Part shown: in pieces, positions 1-8,224 of the stretch
How the letters are laid out: each line of letters opens with the position of its first letter
Position numbering within the stretch: the first letter of the stretch is position 1
Source of the DNA: Kineosporia succinea
Lineage (GTDB): Bacteria; Actinomycetota; Actinomycetes; Actinomycetales; Kineosporiaceae
DNA: 64,000 nt
Direction: 5' to 3'
NCBI RefSeq assembly: GCF_030811555.1
Contig: NZ_JAUSQZ010000001.1
Coordinates: 6,941,241-7,005,240, forward strand
Translations under genes and position numbers: made by a program
Notes under the pieces: generated by a model
What the model saw: the letters and a program-made list of their open reading frames with translations, nothing else
Told to the model about the DNA's origin: nothing
Database searches by the model: none

Positions 1-191
1 ACTCGATGAAGCAGCTGAACGCCGACGACCCGCGCGCCGCCGCCGAGCAGTTCATCCAGGGCAACCCGACCAAGCGTTACGGTGAGGCCCCCGAGATCGC
101 CTCGGTCGTCGCGTTCCTGCTCTCGGACGACGCCAGCTACGTCAACGCCACGGTGGTCCCGATCGACGGCGGCCAGTCCGCCGCCTACTGA
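1..191 (+). CDS. short-chain dehydrogenase/reductase, C-terminal fragment (cut by window start)
   Basis: The reading frame is open from the window edge (codon phase starts at base 3) to a TGA at 189-191. The visible residues end in the hallmark SDR C-terminus: a helix reading PEIASVVAFLLSDDASYVNA followed by the substrate-loop/dimer segment VPIDGGQSAAY. This places it in the classical NAD(P)-dependent SDR family, but the cofactor site and catalytic Tyr-Lys lie upstream of the window, so activity and substrate cannot be judged. It converges on the hydrolase gene on the other strand, with a hairpin between the two stops. Confidence 0.85.
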   Translation, partial: SMKQLNADDPRAAAEQFIQGNPTKRYGEAPEIASVVAFLLSDDASYVNATVVPIDGGQSAAY

Positions 192-212
192 TCCACCCCG
201 GGGCACCGGATG

Positions 213-242
213 CCGGAGGACGGAGCGTGCTCCGTCCCCCGG
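213..242. terminator. hairpin terminator between convergent genes
   Basis: GGACGGAGC at 218-226 pairs perfectly with GCTCCGTCC at 229-237, and the stem continues after one mismatch with CCGG/CCGG at 213-216 and 239-242. It lies 22 bases after the SDR stop and 36 bases after the hydrolase stop, so it can serve both strands. There is no U-tract, as is common in high-GC actinobacteria. Confidence 0.6.
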
Positions 243-277
243 CCGGTCTCACCGCAGCCGCAGCGCGCCCGCGCCGT

Positions 278-1129
278 TCACCGGACGCCGACCTGCGGTG
301 CGAGCCAGACGGTCTCGATCACGTCGGCCAGCGCGGCGGGCTGCGACAGCATCGGCGAGTGCGCGGAATCCAGCTCGAACACGCTCGTCGGGCGGCTCGA
401 GATCGCGTCGATCTCGCGGATGAAGCGTCGCTGCAGGGCCGGTCGCACCGCCCTGTCCTGGCTGCACGTCACGTAGCTGTGCGGCACCGCACCGAACCGC
501 TCCGGCGTGACGTCCAGGGGTTGCCCGGGCACCCCGATCGGGCCGTCGACGCTGATCAGGTCGAGCGCGGCCCGCGCGGTGCCGGGTTCGACGTCGGCGT
601 AGAGGGCCTGGCGCAGGTGCTCGTGCCGGCTCGGGTCCCGGGTGTCCAGGCGCAGGGCGCCGATCGCCGCGAAGTCACCGGTGAACGAGTGCCGCAGCAG
701 GTCCCCGTCGTTCTCCGGCGTCGCGATGTAACCGGCCGCGGGAAGGCCGGCCACCGGGGCGAAAGCGCTGACGTACACGAGGTGTTCGAACAGGTCCGGT
801 TCGAGCTGGGCGGCGAGGGTCGCGACGACGCCGTGCATGCTGTGCGCGAGCACGACGCACGGCGCTCCCCCGCCGATGAACCGGATCTGCTCCAGCAGCG
901 CGTGCGCGGCCGAGGTGGCGGTGACGTCGGCGAGCGGTGAGGGTTCGGTGGCGAAGGTCTCGGGGGCGAACGGACGCGTCCGGGCGGCTTCGGGAGCCCG
1001 GGCGTTCAGGCCGTGCCCCTGGACGTCCACCGCGACGGACGGGATGCCCCGGGCGGCCAGGTGGGTGGTCACCGGGCTCCACACCCAGCTGCCGTGCCAG
1101 AACCCGTGGACAAGAATGACGGTACGCAT
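278..1129 (-). CDS. alpha/beta-hydrolase fold protein
   Basis: A 283-residue cytoplasmic alpha/beta hydrolase. The N-terminus MRTVILVHGFWHG carries the HG oxyanion motif (residues 8-13), and the nucleophile elbow is AHSMHG with Ser97. This is unusual because the family normally has G-x-S-x-G; here the first Gly is Ala and a His follows Met. A late acidic segment (CSQDRAVRP) and DSAHSP near the C-terminus supply the expected Asp and His. The ATG at 1129 gives a start that exactly matches the family's beta-1 strand, although the frame stays open upstream. It lies 29 bases downstream of the MmyB-type regulator on the same strand and is probably co-transcribed with it. Likely an esterase or small-molecule hydrolase; substrate unknown. 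Confidence 0.85.
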   Translation of the reverse strand: MRTVILVHGFWHGSWVWSPVTTHLAARGIPSVAVDVQGHGLNARAPEAARTRPFAPETFATEPSPLADVTATSAAHALLEQIRFIGGGAPCVVLAHSMHGVVATLAAQLEPDLFEHLVYVSAFAPVAGLPAAGYIATPENDGDLLRHSFTGDFAAIGALRLDTRDPSRHEHLRQALYADVEPGTARAALDLISVDGPIGVPGQPLDVTPERFGAVPHSYVTCSQDRAVRPALQRRFIREIDAISSRPTSVFELDSAHSPMLSQPAALADVIETVWLAPQVGVR

Positions 1130-1158
1130 GGACCCGACGCTAGGAGCGCCGGACCGGC

Positions 1159-2019
1159 TCACCCACGTACAGGTTGTGAGGGGATGAGCGTGCGCCCGCT
1201 CAGCACCTGGTCCAGCCGCTGACGGCTCGGGGTCCCGGGCGCGGGCTTGAGCACGTACAGGCGCTGGGACGAGGTGACGCTGGTGATCACCGAGCACTCC
1301 AGGTGCAGCGCGCCGACCTGGGGATGGGTGATGACCTTGTCCGCGCAGTGCCGGGCCATCACGGTGTGCTGCTCCCACAGCTCGCCGAACTCCTCGCAGC
1401 AGGCCCGCAGGTCGTCCAGCATCGCCACCGCTCGCGGGTCGGGCTCATGCTGCTCCAGCACGGCGCGCAGGTCGGCCACGTACGCGAGCCCGGTCTGCGT
1501 GTGCTGCTCGCGCGGCTCCAGGAGGTCGCGCCAGCCCGGCTGCGCGAACCACCGCCAGGTCAGGTTGGGCTGCCATCCGGGCAGGTCGACCACGTCGCCC
1601 AGGAGTTCGCGGTTGAGCCAGTTCTGGGCCAGGACGTCGTTGAAGTGGTCGGTGATCGAGGCCGGTGTGGAGTCGTCGAGGGCTTCGAGCAGGTACTGCA
1701 GTCCCGCATCCACGCCCTCGCGTTCGCGGCGGTGCGGGGGCGCCGCGTGCCCGGCCAGCCGGTACAGGTACTCCTGCTCGGCGGCGCTCAGCTGCAGCAC
1801 GCCGGCGACCGAGGCCAGGACCGAGGCCGACGGGAGGGCACCGCGTCCTCGTTCCAGGCGCTCGTAGTAGACGGTGGAGATGCTCGCCCGCTCGGCGACC
1901 TCCTCGCGGCGAAGCCCCGGGGTGCGGCGGCGGGACCTCGGGGGCAGGCCGCAGGCCGCGGGGTCGGCCGCTTCCCGGCGGCGGCGCAGGAACTCTCCCA
2001 GCCGCATACGTTCGTCCAC
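1159..2019 (-). CDS. XRE-type regulator with MmyB-like ligand-binding domain
   Basis: 286 residues. Residues about 5-75 form a helix-turn-helix of the XRE class (GLRREEVAERASISTVYYERLERGRG), preceded by the family's typical R-rich N-terminus (LGEFLRRRREAADP). The remainder matches the MmyB/PAS-like sensor domain found in many actinobacterial regulators (pattern W..N..W..F..P..R, a paired-residue HPQVGALHLEC near the end). Such proteins usually control an adjacent oxidoreductase or hydrolase, and here the next gene downstream is the alpha/beta hydrolase. The start is next to a divergent TetR gene (88 bases apart). Ligand unknown. Confidence 0.88.
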   Translation of the reverse strand: MDERMRLGEFLRRRREAADPAACGLPPRSRRRTPGLRREEVAERASISTVYYERLERGRGALPSASVLASVAGVLQLSAAEQEYLYRLAGHAAPPHRREREGVDAGLQYLLEALDDSTPASITDHFNDVLAQNWLNRELLGDVVDLPGWQPNLTWRWFAQPGWRDLLEPREQHTQTGLAYVADLRAVLEQHEPDPRAVAMLDDLRACCEEFGELWEQHTVMARHCADKVITHPQVGALHLECSVITSVTSSQRLYVLKPAPGTPSRQRLDQVLSGRTLIPSQPVRG

Positions 2020-2107
2020 GCCCCGAGACTATCCAGCCTCTGTATGCCGCCGGACGCCGCTCAAGGCCGACGGTGGGGCGCCGCCGCCGCGCAGTAGCCT
2101 TGCCCGG

Positions 2108-2794
2108 ATGAACAACGCCGATGTCGAAAGCGGCCAGCCGGCCGAAGGATCGACCCTCGGCCGACGAGCGAGCCGCGCCGCCGCCGGGCGGGCCGATCCC
2201 CGGGCACTGCGCACGCGCGCCTACGTCCTGCAGGCCATCCGCGACGCCGCCGCGAAGGGTGACCTGGCCGCCCTCACGGTCAGCGAGGTGTGCCGCCGCG
2301 CCCAGATCAACCGCGTCACGTTCTACAAGCACTGGAACGAGCTGGCCGACGCCCTGGTCGAGGCCTTCGCCGAGAACTTCGACGCGCTCTCCACGATCCC
2401 GCAGGACGCGATCGCCCGCAGCGCCGACGTGGACCAGCTCGCGTCCCTGTACCGCAACGCGCTGCTCGCGCAGCTCAACGAGCTGAGCGCCCGCCGCGAC
2501 CTGTACCGGGAGCTGCTGACCGGCCCCCGCGAACAGCCTCTGCGGGTGGCGCTGCAGCAGGTCCTGCACGAGCGGGCGCAGCTGGCCATCGAGGTCCTCG
2601 CCCGGGCCGGCGTCGAGGTTCCCGACACCGGGCACGACCTGGCCGCCTCGTACATCGCCGGCGGCGGGACGGCCGCCCTCGTCGCCTTCACCCGCGGCGA
2701 CGACGACGACATCGAGCGCACCGCGACGGCCATCATGGCGCTGTTCCCGCCCTGGTGGCCCCGGCCGGCAGCCGCGGGCCTCACCCCGGCGTGA
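2108..2794 (+). CDS. TetR-family transcriptional regulator
   Basis: 228 residues starting at ATG 2108. After a basic, disordered N-terminus (about 35 residues, RRASRAAAGRADPRALRTR) comes the TetR DNA-binding domain: VLQAIRDAA...LTVSEVCRRAQINRVTFYKHW, with the conserved Phe-Tyr-x-His/Tyr-Trp end of the recognition helix. The C-terminal ligand domain is unassigned. No clear Shine-Dalgarno precedes the ATG, so translation may begin from a near-leaderless message; the frame is also open upstream, but that part overlaps the divergent regulator and lacks TetR sequence. Its target is not evident: the next gene is convergent, and the left neighbour is divergent across 88 bases. Confidence 0.85.
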   Translation: MNNADVESGQPAEGSTLGRRASRAAAGRADPRALRTRAYVLQAIRDAAAKGDLAALTVSEVCRRAQINRVTFYKHWNELADALVEAFAENFDALSTIPQDAIARSADVDQLASLYRNALLAQLNELSARRDLYRELLTGPREQPLRVALQQVLHERAQLAIEVLARAGVEVPDTGHDLAASYIAGGGTAALVAFTRGDDDDIERTATAIMALFPPWWPRPAAAGLTPA

Positions 2795-2800
2795 CGGCCG

Positions 2801-3628
2801 TCAGGAGCTGGTCATGGTCTGGGTCCCGATCGTCATCAGCAGATCGAGCTTGCTGCGGGCGTCGGTGCCCGGTTGCGCGGTGCAGACGAGGATCCGCAGG
2901 TCCGAGCCCTGCGTGGTGAGAGTGCTGCATTCCAGGGCGATGTCGCCGACCTGCGGGTGTCGCGCGGTCTTGCTGCTGCCCTGGTGATCTTCCACGGCCC
3001 GGCGCTGCCAGAGCTCGGCGAAGCGCGGTCTGAGCTGCAACGTCGCGATCAGGTCGTTCAGGTCGGGGTCGTGGGGGTAGCGGCCGCTGGTGACACGCAG
3101 GTCCGCGACGATCGACTCCTCGAACCGGGCCTGCACGGCCGGGCTCTGGTGGGTGCGGGGGAATCCCGGGCCGAACTGCACCAGCAGCGTGTTCTGCGGG
3201 CCCGGCACGACCCCGAAGACCGCTTCGAACAACGGGTTCCGGTGCAACTGGTTCCACGCCGCGTCGTAGACCGCGACCGGGTTGGCCGACAGCTGCTCCA
3301 GGATGCGGTGCACGCTGTGCGGGATCAGCCGCGGTACCCGGCCGGGCGCCGGGGCGTGCCCGGCCAGGCGCATCAGGTGCTCCTGCTCGGCGTCCGAGAG
3401 CTGCAGCGCCCGGGCCAGGGCCGAGCAGACCTGCGGTGAGGGGGTGCTGGCCCGGCCCTGCTCGAGCTGCACCAGGTAGTCGGACGAGATCCCGGCCAGC
3501 TCGGCCAGTTCCTGCCGGCGCAGCCCCGGCACCCGGCGCTGACCCGCCTGGGTGAACCCGGCTGCGGCGGGGTCCAGCCGGTCGCGCCAGGCCCGCAGCA
3601 CCGTGGCCAGTTGCTCCATGGCCACCAT
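2801..3628 (-). CDS. XRE-type regulator with MmyB-like domain, divergent from aldo/keto reductase
   Basis: 275 residues. The N-terminal helix-turn-helix reads GLRRQELAELAGISSDYLVQLEQGR (about residues 35-60), followed by the same MmyB-type sensor architecture as the regulator at 1159-2019, with HPQVGDIALEC near the end. The two are paralogues. Translation could start at Met1 or at Met4 (MEQLATVLRAWRDRLDP); the latter fits family N-termini. It is transcribed divergently from the YdbC-like reductase across 92 bases that contain a perfect inverted repeat, so it very probably regulates that gene and itself. Its 3' end converges on the TetR gene with only 6 bases between stops. Confidence 0.88.
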   Translation of the reverse strand: MVAMEQLATVLRAWRDRLDPAAAGFTQAGQRRVPGLRRQELAELAGISSDYLVQLEQGRASTPSPQVCSALARALQLSDAEQEHLMRLAGHAPAPGRVPRLIPHSVHRILEQLSANPVAVYDAAWNQLHRNPLFEAVFGVVPGPQNTLLVQFGPGFPRTHQSPAVQARFEESIVADLRVTSGRYPHDPDLNDLIATLQLRPRFAELWQRRAVEDHQGSSKTARHPQVGDIALECSTLTTQGSDLRILVCTAQPGTDARSKLDLLMTIGTQTMTSS

Positions 3629-3650
3629 GCTGCCCCACCGGGCACCGAGG

Positions 3651-3675
3651 TGCCTGGTACTGGTTTCACCAGGCA
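3651..3675. promoter_or_regulatory. inverted-repeat operator between regulator and aldo/keto reductase
   Basis: TGCCTGGT (3651-3658) and ACCAGGCA (3668-3675) are perfect inverted 8-mers separated by 9 bases. They sit in the 92-base gap between the divergent MmyB-type regulator (start 3628) and the reductase (start 3721). The position and symmetry fit a dimeric helix-turn-helix protein, most simply the adjacent regulator. Confidence 0.55.
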
Positions 3676-3720
3676 GTTCTGTAGCTCCCTGACCGCGGGC
3701 CGGGCGAGCAGCCTGGAGTC

Positions 3721-4557
3721 ATGAACAGCACCCTGGAACTGGCCGACGACCTCGTCCTGACCCGCCTGGGCTACGGCGCCATGCAGCTGGCCGGGCCCAA
3801 CGCCTTCGGCCCGCCCCGCGACCGCGCCGAGGCCGTGCGGGTCCTGCGCACCGCCGTCGAGGCGGGCATCACCCACATCGACACCAGCGACTTCTACGGC
3901 CCGCACGTCACCAACGAGATCATCCGCGAGGCCCTGCACCCCTATCGCGAGGATCTGCACATCGTCACCAAGGTCGGCTTCCGGCGGGGCCCGGACGGTA
4001 GCTGGGACCCGGCGCCGCACAACCTGCGCGAGCAGGTGCAGGACAACCTGGCGCACCTCGGGCTCGAGGCCATGGACGTCGTGAACTTCCGGACGGAGGG
4101 GCCCGGCCCGATCGGTGAGCACGTCGAGACCCTGGCCGCACTGCGGAAGGAGGGCCTGATCCGGCACCTGGGACTGTCGAACGTGAGCGCCGAGCAGGTG
4201 GCGGAGGCTCGCGCGATCGCGCCGATCGTGTGCGTGCAGAACCTCTACAACGTCGCCGCTCGCCAGGACGACGCCCTGGTGGACGCCCTGGCCGCCGACG
4301 GCATCGGCTACGTCGCCTTCTTCCCGCTGGGTGGCTGGAGTTCGCTGCAGTCCGACGTGCTGGCCGCGGTCGCCGCCTCGCTGAACGCCAGCCCCCAGCA
4401 GACCGCACTGGCCTGGCTGCTGCAGCGTTCGCCCAACCTGCTCGTCATCCCGGGGACCTCGTCCGTGGCCCACCTGCGCGAGAACATCGCGGCGGCCGAC
4501 CTGGAACTGCCCGCCGAGGCGGTGCGCCGCCTGAACGGATTGTGGACGGCGACCTGA
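3721..4557 (+). CDS. aldo/keto reductase, YdbC (pyridoxal reductase)-like
   Basis: 278 residues, full-length TIM-barrel aldo/keto reductase, probably NADPH-dependent. Asp54, Tyr59 (THIDTSDFYGP) and Lys84 (IVTKVGF) of the catalytic tetrad are present. The position of the usual catalytic His reads DVVNFRTEG, so Asn112 replaces it; this is shared with the E. coli YdbC/PdxI subgroup, whose sequence it follows closely (LGYGAMQLAGP, FGPPRDR, LLQRSPN...PGTSSVAHLREN). The cofactor-binding end (IPGTSSVAHLREN) is intact. The E. coli protein reduces pyridoxal; the true substrate here is unproven. Divergent MmyB-type regulator and shared operator upstream. Confidence 0.9.
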   Translation: MNSTLELADDLVLTRLGYGAMQLAGPNAFGPPRDRAEAVRVLRTAVEAGITHIDTSDFYGPHVTNEIIREALHPYREDLHIVTKVGFRRGPDGSWDPAPHNLREQVQDNLAHLGLEAMDVVNFRTEGPGPIGEHVETLAALRKEGLIRHLGLSNVSAEQVAEARAIAPIVCVQNLYNVAARQDDALVDALAADGIGYVAFFPLGGWSSLQSDVLAAVAASLNASPQQTALAWLLQRSPNLLVIPGTSSVAHLRENIAAADLELPAEAVRRLNGLWTAT

Positions 4558-4570
4558 GTCCGCTGCGCCG

Positions 4571-5170
4571 GTGCGGGCTCGGGTGCTCGACCGCTCCGAC
4601 GGGCCGCCCGCTCTCCCACGCGACGGCTACGGTTGGGGCAGCCGATCTCCCGAGGAGCGCACGATCACGACAGCACGCGTCACCGTCCGCCGGTTCGCGC
4701 CCGGTGACCTGGACGACTTCCTGACGTACCAGAGCGATCCGGTCGTGCGGGCGCACCTGCCCGGCGAGCCCATGAGCGCCGGGGCGGCCGCCGGTTTCCT
4801 CGCCCGGCAGGCCGATCTCGACGAGCGGCAGACCGACGCCTGGCACGCCTTCGCCGTTCACCACCCCGGTGACGACCGGGTGATCGGTGACGTCGGCGTC
4901 TGGCTGGCCGCCGATCGCCCGGGCACCGGTGACATCGGTTTCCAGTTCGCACCCGCCTACCACGGGCAGGGATACGCCCGGGAGGCGATGCAGCAGTTCC
5001 TGCCGTACCTGTTCGAGACGCTGGACCTGGGCGAGGTCACGGCCGGCTGCGACAGCGTCAACCGTGCCTCGTGGGGGCTGATGCGGCGTCTGGGCATGGA
5101 ACTGATGACGGACGACGGAACCGTCCGGCGCTACCGCCTGAGGGCCGGAACCTGGCGCGACCAGCCGTGA
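4571..5170 (+). CDS. GNAT-family N-acetyltransferase
   Basis: Acetyl-CoA-dependent N-acetyltransferase of the RimJ/RimL type. Core: VTVRRFAPGDLDDFLTYQSD at the start of the fold, then IGFQFAPAYHGQGYAREAM, whose Q/R-x-x-G-x-G/A loop (HGQGYA) binds pyrophosphate of acetyl-CoA, and CDSVNRASWGLMRRLGME. The listed start is GTG 4571, 13 bases after the reductase stop, giving 199 residues. However, the first about 30 residues are not family-like. A purine-rich GAGGAG at 4652-4657 precedes an in-frame ATC at 4664 (ITTARVTVRR), so a shorter protein from a rare start is possible. Acceptor substrate unknown. Confidence 0.82.
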   Translation: MRARVLDRSDGPPALPRDGYGWGSRSPEERTITTARVTVRRFAPGDLDDFLTYQSDPVVRAHLPGEPMSAGAAAGFLARQADLDERQTDAWHAFAVHHPGDDRVIGDVGVWLAADRPGTGDIGFQFAPAYHGQGYAREAMQQFLPYLFETLDLGEVTAGCDSVNRASWGLMRRLGMELMTDDGTVRRYRLRAGTWRDQP

Positions 5171-5236
5171 ACCGCCGCTTCACGCGGTCCCGGGGTGATG
5201 CGATGCCCACGCCCGCACCCGAGTGAGCGTCGCGGA

Positions 5237-5278
5237 AGAGGTACCCCCTATACCCGATCGGTATGGGGGGGCACCTCT
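5237..5278. terminator. long imperfect palindrome, terminator or metal-sensor-like operator
   Basis: The arms GAGGT...CCCCCTATACC and GGTATGGGGG...ACCTC pair over about 16 positions with one small internal loop and a five-base apex (CGATC at 5255-5259). It lies 66 bases after the acetyltransferase stop, between convergent genes, which favours a terminator. Yet the C5-TATACC/GGTAT-G7 core also resembles G/C-tract operators of CsoR-type metal regulators; no such regulator is in the window. The rest of the 5171-5545 gap holds two tandem repeats and no credible gene. Confidence 0.4.
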
Positions 5279-5328
5279 CTCCCCAGGCCCGGGAGATCCA
5301 GGATTCCGGCGAGGACGTCGTGCACCCG

Positions 5329-5362
5329 GCACGTCACCGGCACGTCACCGGGCACGTCACCG
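5329..5362. repeat. 11-bp tandem repeat, three copies
   Basis: GCACGTCACCG is repeated at 5329-5339, 5340-5350 and 5352-5362 (one extra G before the last copy). It lies in the non-coding gap between the acetyltransferase and the epimerase gene. Confidence 0.7.
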
Positions 5363-5473
5363 GCACGGATGACGGTGGCCGGTGATGGCACGGCCCGCTC
5401 GGTTCCGGTCGCGAATCGCGCTCGCAGGGCGACTTCTCGGTCCCCGCGTCGATGCCGGCCGTCCCGGTTCCGC

Positions 5474-5550
5474 CGCCCGGAGACCGGTCAGACGCCCGGA
5501 CCGGGGCAGGCGGCCGGAGACCGGGTCAGGCGGCCGGAGACCGGGTCAGA
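5474..5550. repeat. about 20-bp tandem repeat, four copies, overlapping a stop codon
   Basis: Units of 18-20 bp run 5474-5492, 5493-5510, 5511-5530 and 5531-5550; the last two are identical except for the final base (CGGCCGGAGACCGGGTCAG). The stop codon of the minus-strand epimerase gene (TCA on the plus strand, 5546-5548) is inside the last unit. The expansion therefore grew immediately 3' of that gene. Confidence 0.75.
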
Positions 5551-6517
5551 CGGCCAGCGGCCGGGCGGTCTCCAGCCGGCCGTCCGCGATGAGCCGGCGC
5601 AGCGACTCCAGCACCGCCGCCTCCGGCTCGTAGGCGGGCGAGTACCCCAGCCTGTCCCGGGCCTTGGCGATCGTGAAGGCGTGACTGCGGTGCAGGTGCC
5701 CCCAGCTGGACTCGGCGTGCTCCTCACTCGTGCCGGACCGGAACTGTTCCCACGTCACGGTTTCCAGGTTCGCCGTCTGCCCGAACCAGGCGGCACCGAT
5801 GTCCGCGTACCCGCGCACGGTCAGGGCCGTCGGGGCGGTGACGGTGAAGTCCTCGCCCGCCGCCGCGTCGCGCTGCTCGATGGCCAGCTCGAACGCCTGG
5901 GCCACGTCGTCGGCGTGCACGTGGTGCATGGACTCGGCCCCACTGCCCGGCACGGGCAGCGTCCCGCCGCCGGAAAGGGTGGTCCAGACGCCGGGATCGA
6001 CGTTGCCCAGAGGGCCGATCGGGTGCCAGCCGGGCCCCACGATGTGGCCGGGGTGCAGCGAGGTCGTGACCAGGCCACCCGAGGCGGTCTCCTGCTTCAG
6101 CATCGCTGCGATGCGGGCCTTCTCGATGCCGTACTCACCCAGCGGTGGCGTGCCCGCGTCCTCCGCGATCGGCAGCTTCGCACTGGGCCCGTGCCGCCAG
6201 ATCGACCCGCAGTGCAGCAGATGCCCCGTCCCTCCCCGCAGGGCCCGAACGAGCGCGGTGGCGGATTCCAGCGTGAAGCAGACCAGGTCGACCACGACGT
6301 CCGCGCCCAGGGCGGCCACGGTGCCCCCGAAGGTGCCCGACGCGTCCTCACGCTCCCGATCGACGACCACCTGACGCACCTGCTCCCAGGCCGGGTCATC
6401 GGCGTACCGGGCGCTCTGACCCCGGCTGATACTGACCACCTCATGACCGGCCCGCACCAGCCGGGGCACCAGGAACGTGCCGATGTGCCCGCTGCCTCCG
6501 ATGATCACGATCTTCAT
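5546..6517 (-). CDS. NAD-dependent epimerase/dehydratase-like protein (extended/atypical SDR)
   Basis: 323 residues from ATG 6517, which is preceded by a good ribosome site (GAGGGG). The N-terminus MKIVIIGGSGHIGTFLVPRL has the Rossmann dinucleotide motif GGxGHIG at residues 7-13. The centre LLHCGSIWRHGP...YGIEKARIAAML carries the active-site region with Tyr-x-x-x-Lys (YGIEK). The C-terminal lobe matches nucleotide-sugar epimerase relatives used for reduction or isomerisation. The frame is open 20 codons upstream but without family sequence. The substrate cannot be inferred, and the neighbours give no pathway. Confidence 0.85.
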   Translation of the reverse strand: MKIVIIGGSGHIGTFLVPRLVRAGHEVVSISRGQSARYADDPAWEQVRQVVVDREREDASGTFGGTVAALGADVVVDLVCFTLESATALVRALRGGTGHLLHCGSIWRHGPSAKLPIAEDAGTPPLGEYGIEKARIAAMLKQETASGGLVTTSLHPGHIVGPGWHPIGPLGNVDPGVWTTLSGGGTLPVPGSGAESMHHVHADDVAQAFELAIEQRDAAAGEDFTVTAPTALTVRGYADIGAAWFGQTANLETVTWEQFRSGTSEEHAESSWGHLHRSHAFTIAKARDRLGYSPAYEPEAAVLESLRRLIADGRLETARPLAV

Positions 6518-6676
6518 CCGTGCCGATCCCCTCACGACGTCGACGGTGGGCGTGTTCCCGGCGGTTGCCGACGACAACGCGACCGGAACGGGACGCTCAC
6601 CTGATCAGCGCCCGGGCAGCACATCAGGCCAGTCCGCGCCGTTCCGCGGGCGCCATCGATTCCGTCAGGTCTCGCC

Positions 6677-8224
6677 TCAACGGTAGCTCGGCCGTCTCCG
6701 TCGCGCCGGGTCCACGAGACAGGTCGCGTGTTCGTCCCACCCGGACCAGCACTCGAGCCGGGTGCAGGCACCTCCGGCGACCTCATCGCCCCCGGCCAGC
6801 CAGCGCACTATCCGATGCCTGACCTCAGGGAATCTGAAATACCCACAGTGCCAGACCGCGAGGAACTCGGGCGTCTGGAAGACTGAATGCGCCGGTATCG
6901 GGAATCCGGTTCCGGCAACCGCGCCGGTGACGTTGGCCACCCCCGACGTAGGCACGACCAGGTCATTGGGCCGGCTGAACAGCCCGTTGACGATCCGCTT
7001 CAGCGGATCCCCGCCGGGAGAGGTGTACTCCGACGTGACCGCGAGCAGGCGCGTATCCAAAGGGACGGACGTAGGAGTCCTGGCCAGATGTGCGAGGGTC
7101 GGGCTTCCAGGATTCATCGAAGCCAGCCCGTCGAACCTGACCAGCGCGTCCTCAGTCATGGCTCTCACCAGCCGAAGCACGATCGCCAGAACGTCTTTCA
7201 GATGACGTTGCGGGGTCGGCATCAGATTGGCCGCCGTCGTCAGCGTGTCGACGAACGCGTTCAGGTTGCTGGGGTCAGCCAGTTCCGTCCCGTCGTTCGG
7301 GACACCCACGAAAACGATCTTGCCGATGTTCATGTGCCCACGCACCGCGAGCAGCCGAGCCACGAGACCGCCCCGGCTGTGGCACACGATATCGACAGGA
7401 TGTTCTGTCCAGCAGATCCGGCTCAGGAGCTCGGCCACGTTGTCCTCGGGTGAGACCGACACGGTTGGATGATCGAAGGCGAAGACGCGACCACCGTACG
7501 ATCTGCACACATCGGCGAGAGACTGACCGGCCAGGTCCGAGAACGCGGCCGAACTCCTGCTCGCGGTCCCGTGGACGAGAAGAAGACTTCGCCCTCCGGC
7601 GGTCGCCCGCCGCCAGTCGCTGCTGTCCATGTCCTCGTCCGGGGCCGGACGACTCCGCCCCGCGGAAATCAGGCGGGGATAGTGGAACAGGATCGATGGA
7701 TGCCGCTTCTTCTCCCACGCCCGGTACCCCCTGGCGCCGAGAGCGCGAAGCTCCTGGGCAACCGGATAGGTCAGGAGCGAAAGGATGGTCCGGCCGGAGG
7801 ACGCGAAATAGTTCCCCATCCCGGGTCCACCGAAACCCAGGCGCGACATCGGCGCGGCGAATCGGGCCGTTCTGCCGGAACGATCCGGGACGACCCAGCT
7901 CAGCAACCCGTCACCGGACGAGATCAGCATGACGAGGTTCTGGCTGTCGTCGCCGAGTTCGACCACTACTTCCAGATAGGGTCCCGGATCCTCCGGACCC
8001 TGCGCCCGGGCCCCGGGAACGGGATCTGCGCGATCGATGACCACGGCTACTCGTTCAACCATCCGCGAATTTCTGAGCTCGGCCCGAACGGGGTACGAAC
8101 TCAGGGTGGTCAGGAGGTCGCCGTCGTAAACTTCCGCCGTCCCGTTCAGCCCACGAGACCGGAGCCGCACGAACCCCAATGACGTTTCTTCCGCGACAAC
8201 CGATTGCCCAGTGAAATCTGGCAT
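6677..8224 (-). CDS. lipase-like alpha/beta hydrolase with N-terminal extension, atypical base composition
   Basis: 515 residues. Residues about 1-215 have no recognisable domain; residues about 216-460 are an alpha/beta hydrolase with oxyanion strand LLLVHGTASR, nucleophile elbow VCHSRGGLVARLLA (C-H-S-R-G-G) and FVGVPNDGTELADP, the pattern of PGAP1/triacylglycerol-lipase-like and DUF7379-type hydrolases. A late Asp (RPNDLVVPTSG) and His (PIPAHSVF) complete the triad. No signal peptide is seen. Base composition is visibly less GC-rich than the flanks (62% by hand count at 7081-7140 against 77% at 8761-8820), suggesting recent acquisition. Substrate unknown; could act on lipids or as an effector hydrolase. 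The 288 bases upstream share the lower GC and hold no convincing gene. Confidence 0.8.
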   Translation of the reverse strand: MPDFTGQSVVAEETSLGFVRLRSRGLNGTAEVYDGDLLTTLSSYPVRAELRNSRMVERVAVVIDRADPVPGARAQGPEDPGPYLEVVVELGDDSQNLVMLISSGDGLLSWVVPDRSGRTARFAAPMSRLGFGGPGMGNYFASSGRTILSLLTYPVAQELRALGARGYRAWEKKRHPSILFHYPRLISAGRSRPAPDEDMDSSDWRRATAGGRSLLLVHGTASRSSAAFSDLAGQSLADVCRSYGGRVFAFDHPTVSVSPEDNVAELLSRICWTEHPVDIVCHSRGGLVARLLAVRGHMNIGKIVFVGVPNDGTELADPSNLNAFVDTLTTAANLMPTPQRHLKDVLAIVLRLVRAMTEDALVRFDGLASMNPGSPTLAHLARTPTSVPLDTRLLAVTSEYTSPGGDPLKRIVNGLFSRPNDLVVPTSGVANVTGAVAGTGFPIPAHSVFQTPEFLAVWHCGYFRFPEVRHRIVRWLAGGDEVAGGACTRLECWSGWDEHATCLVDPARRRRPSYR

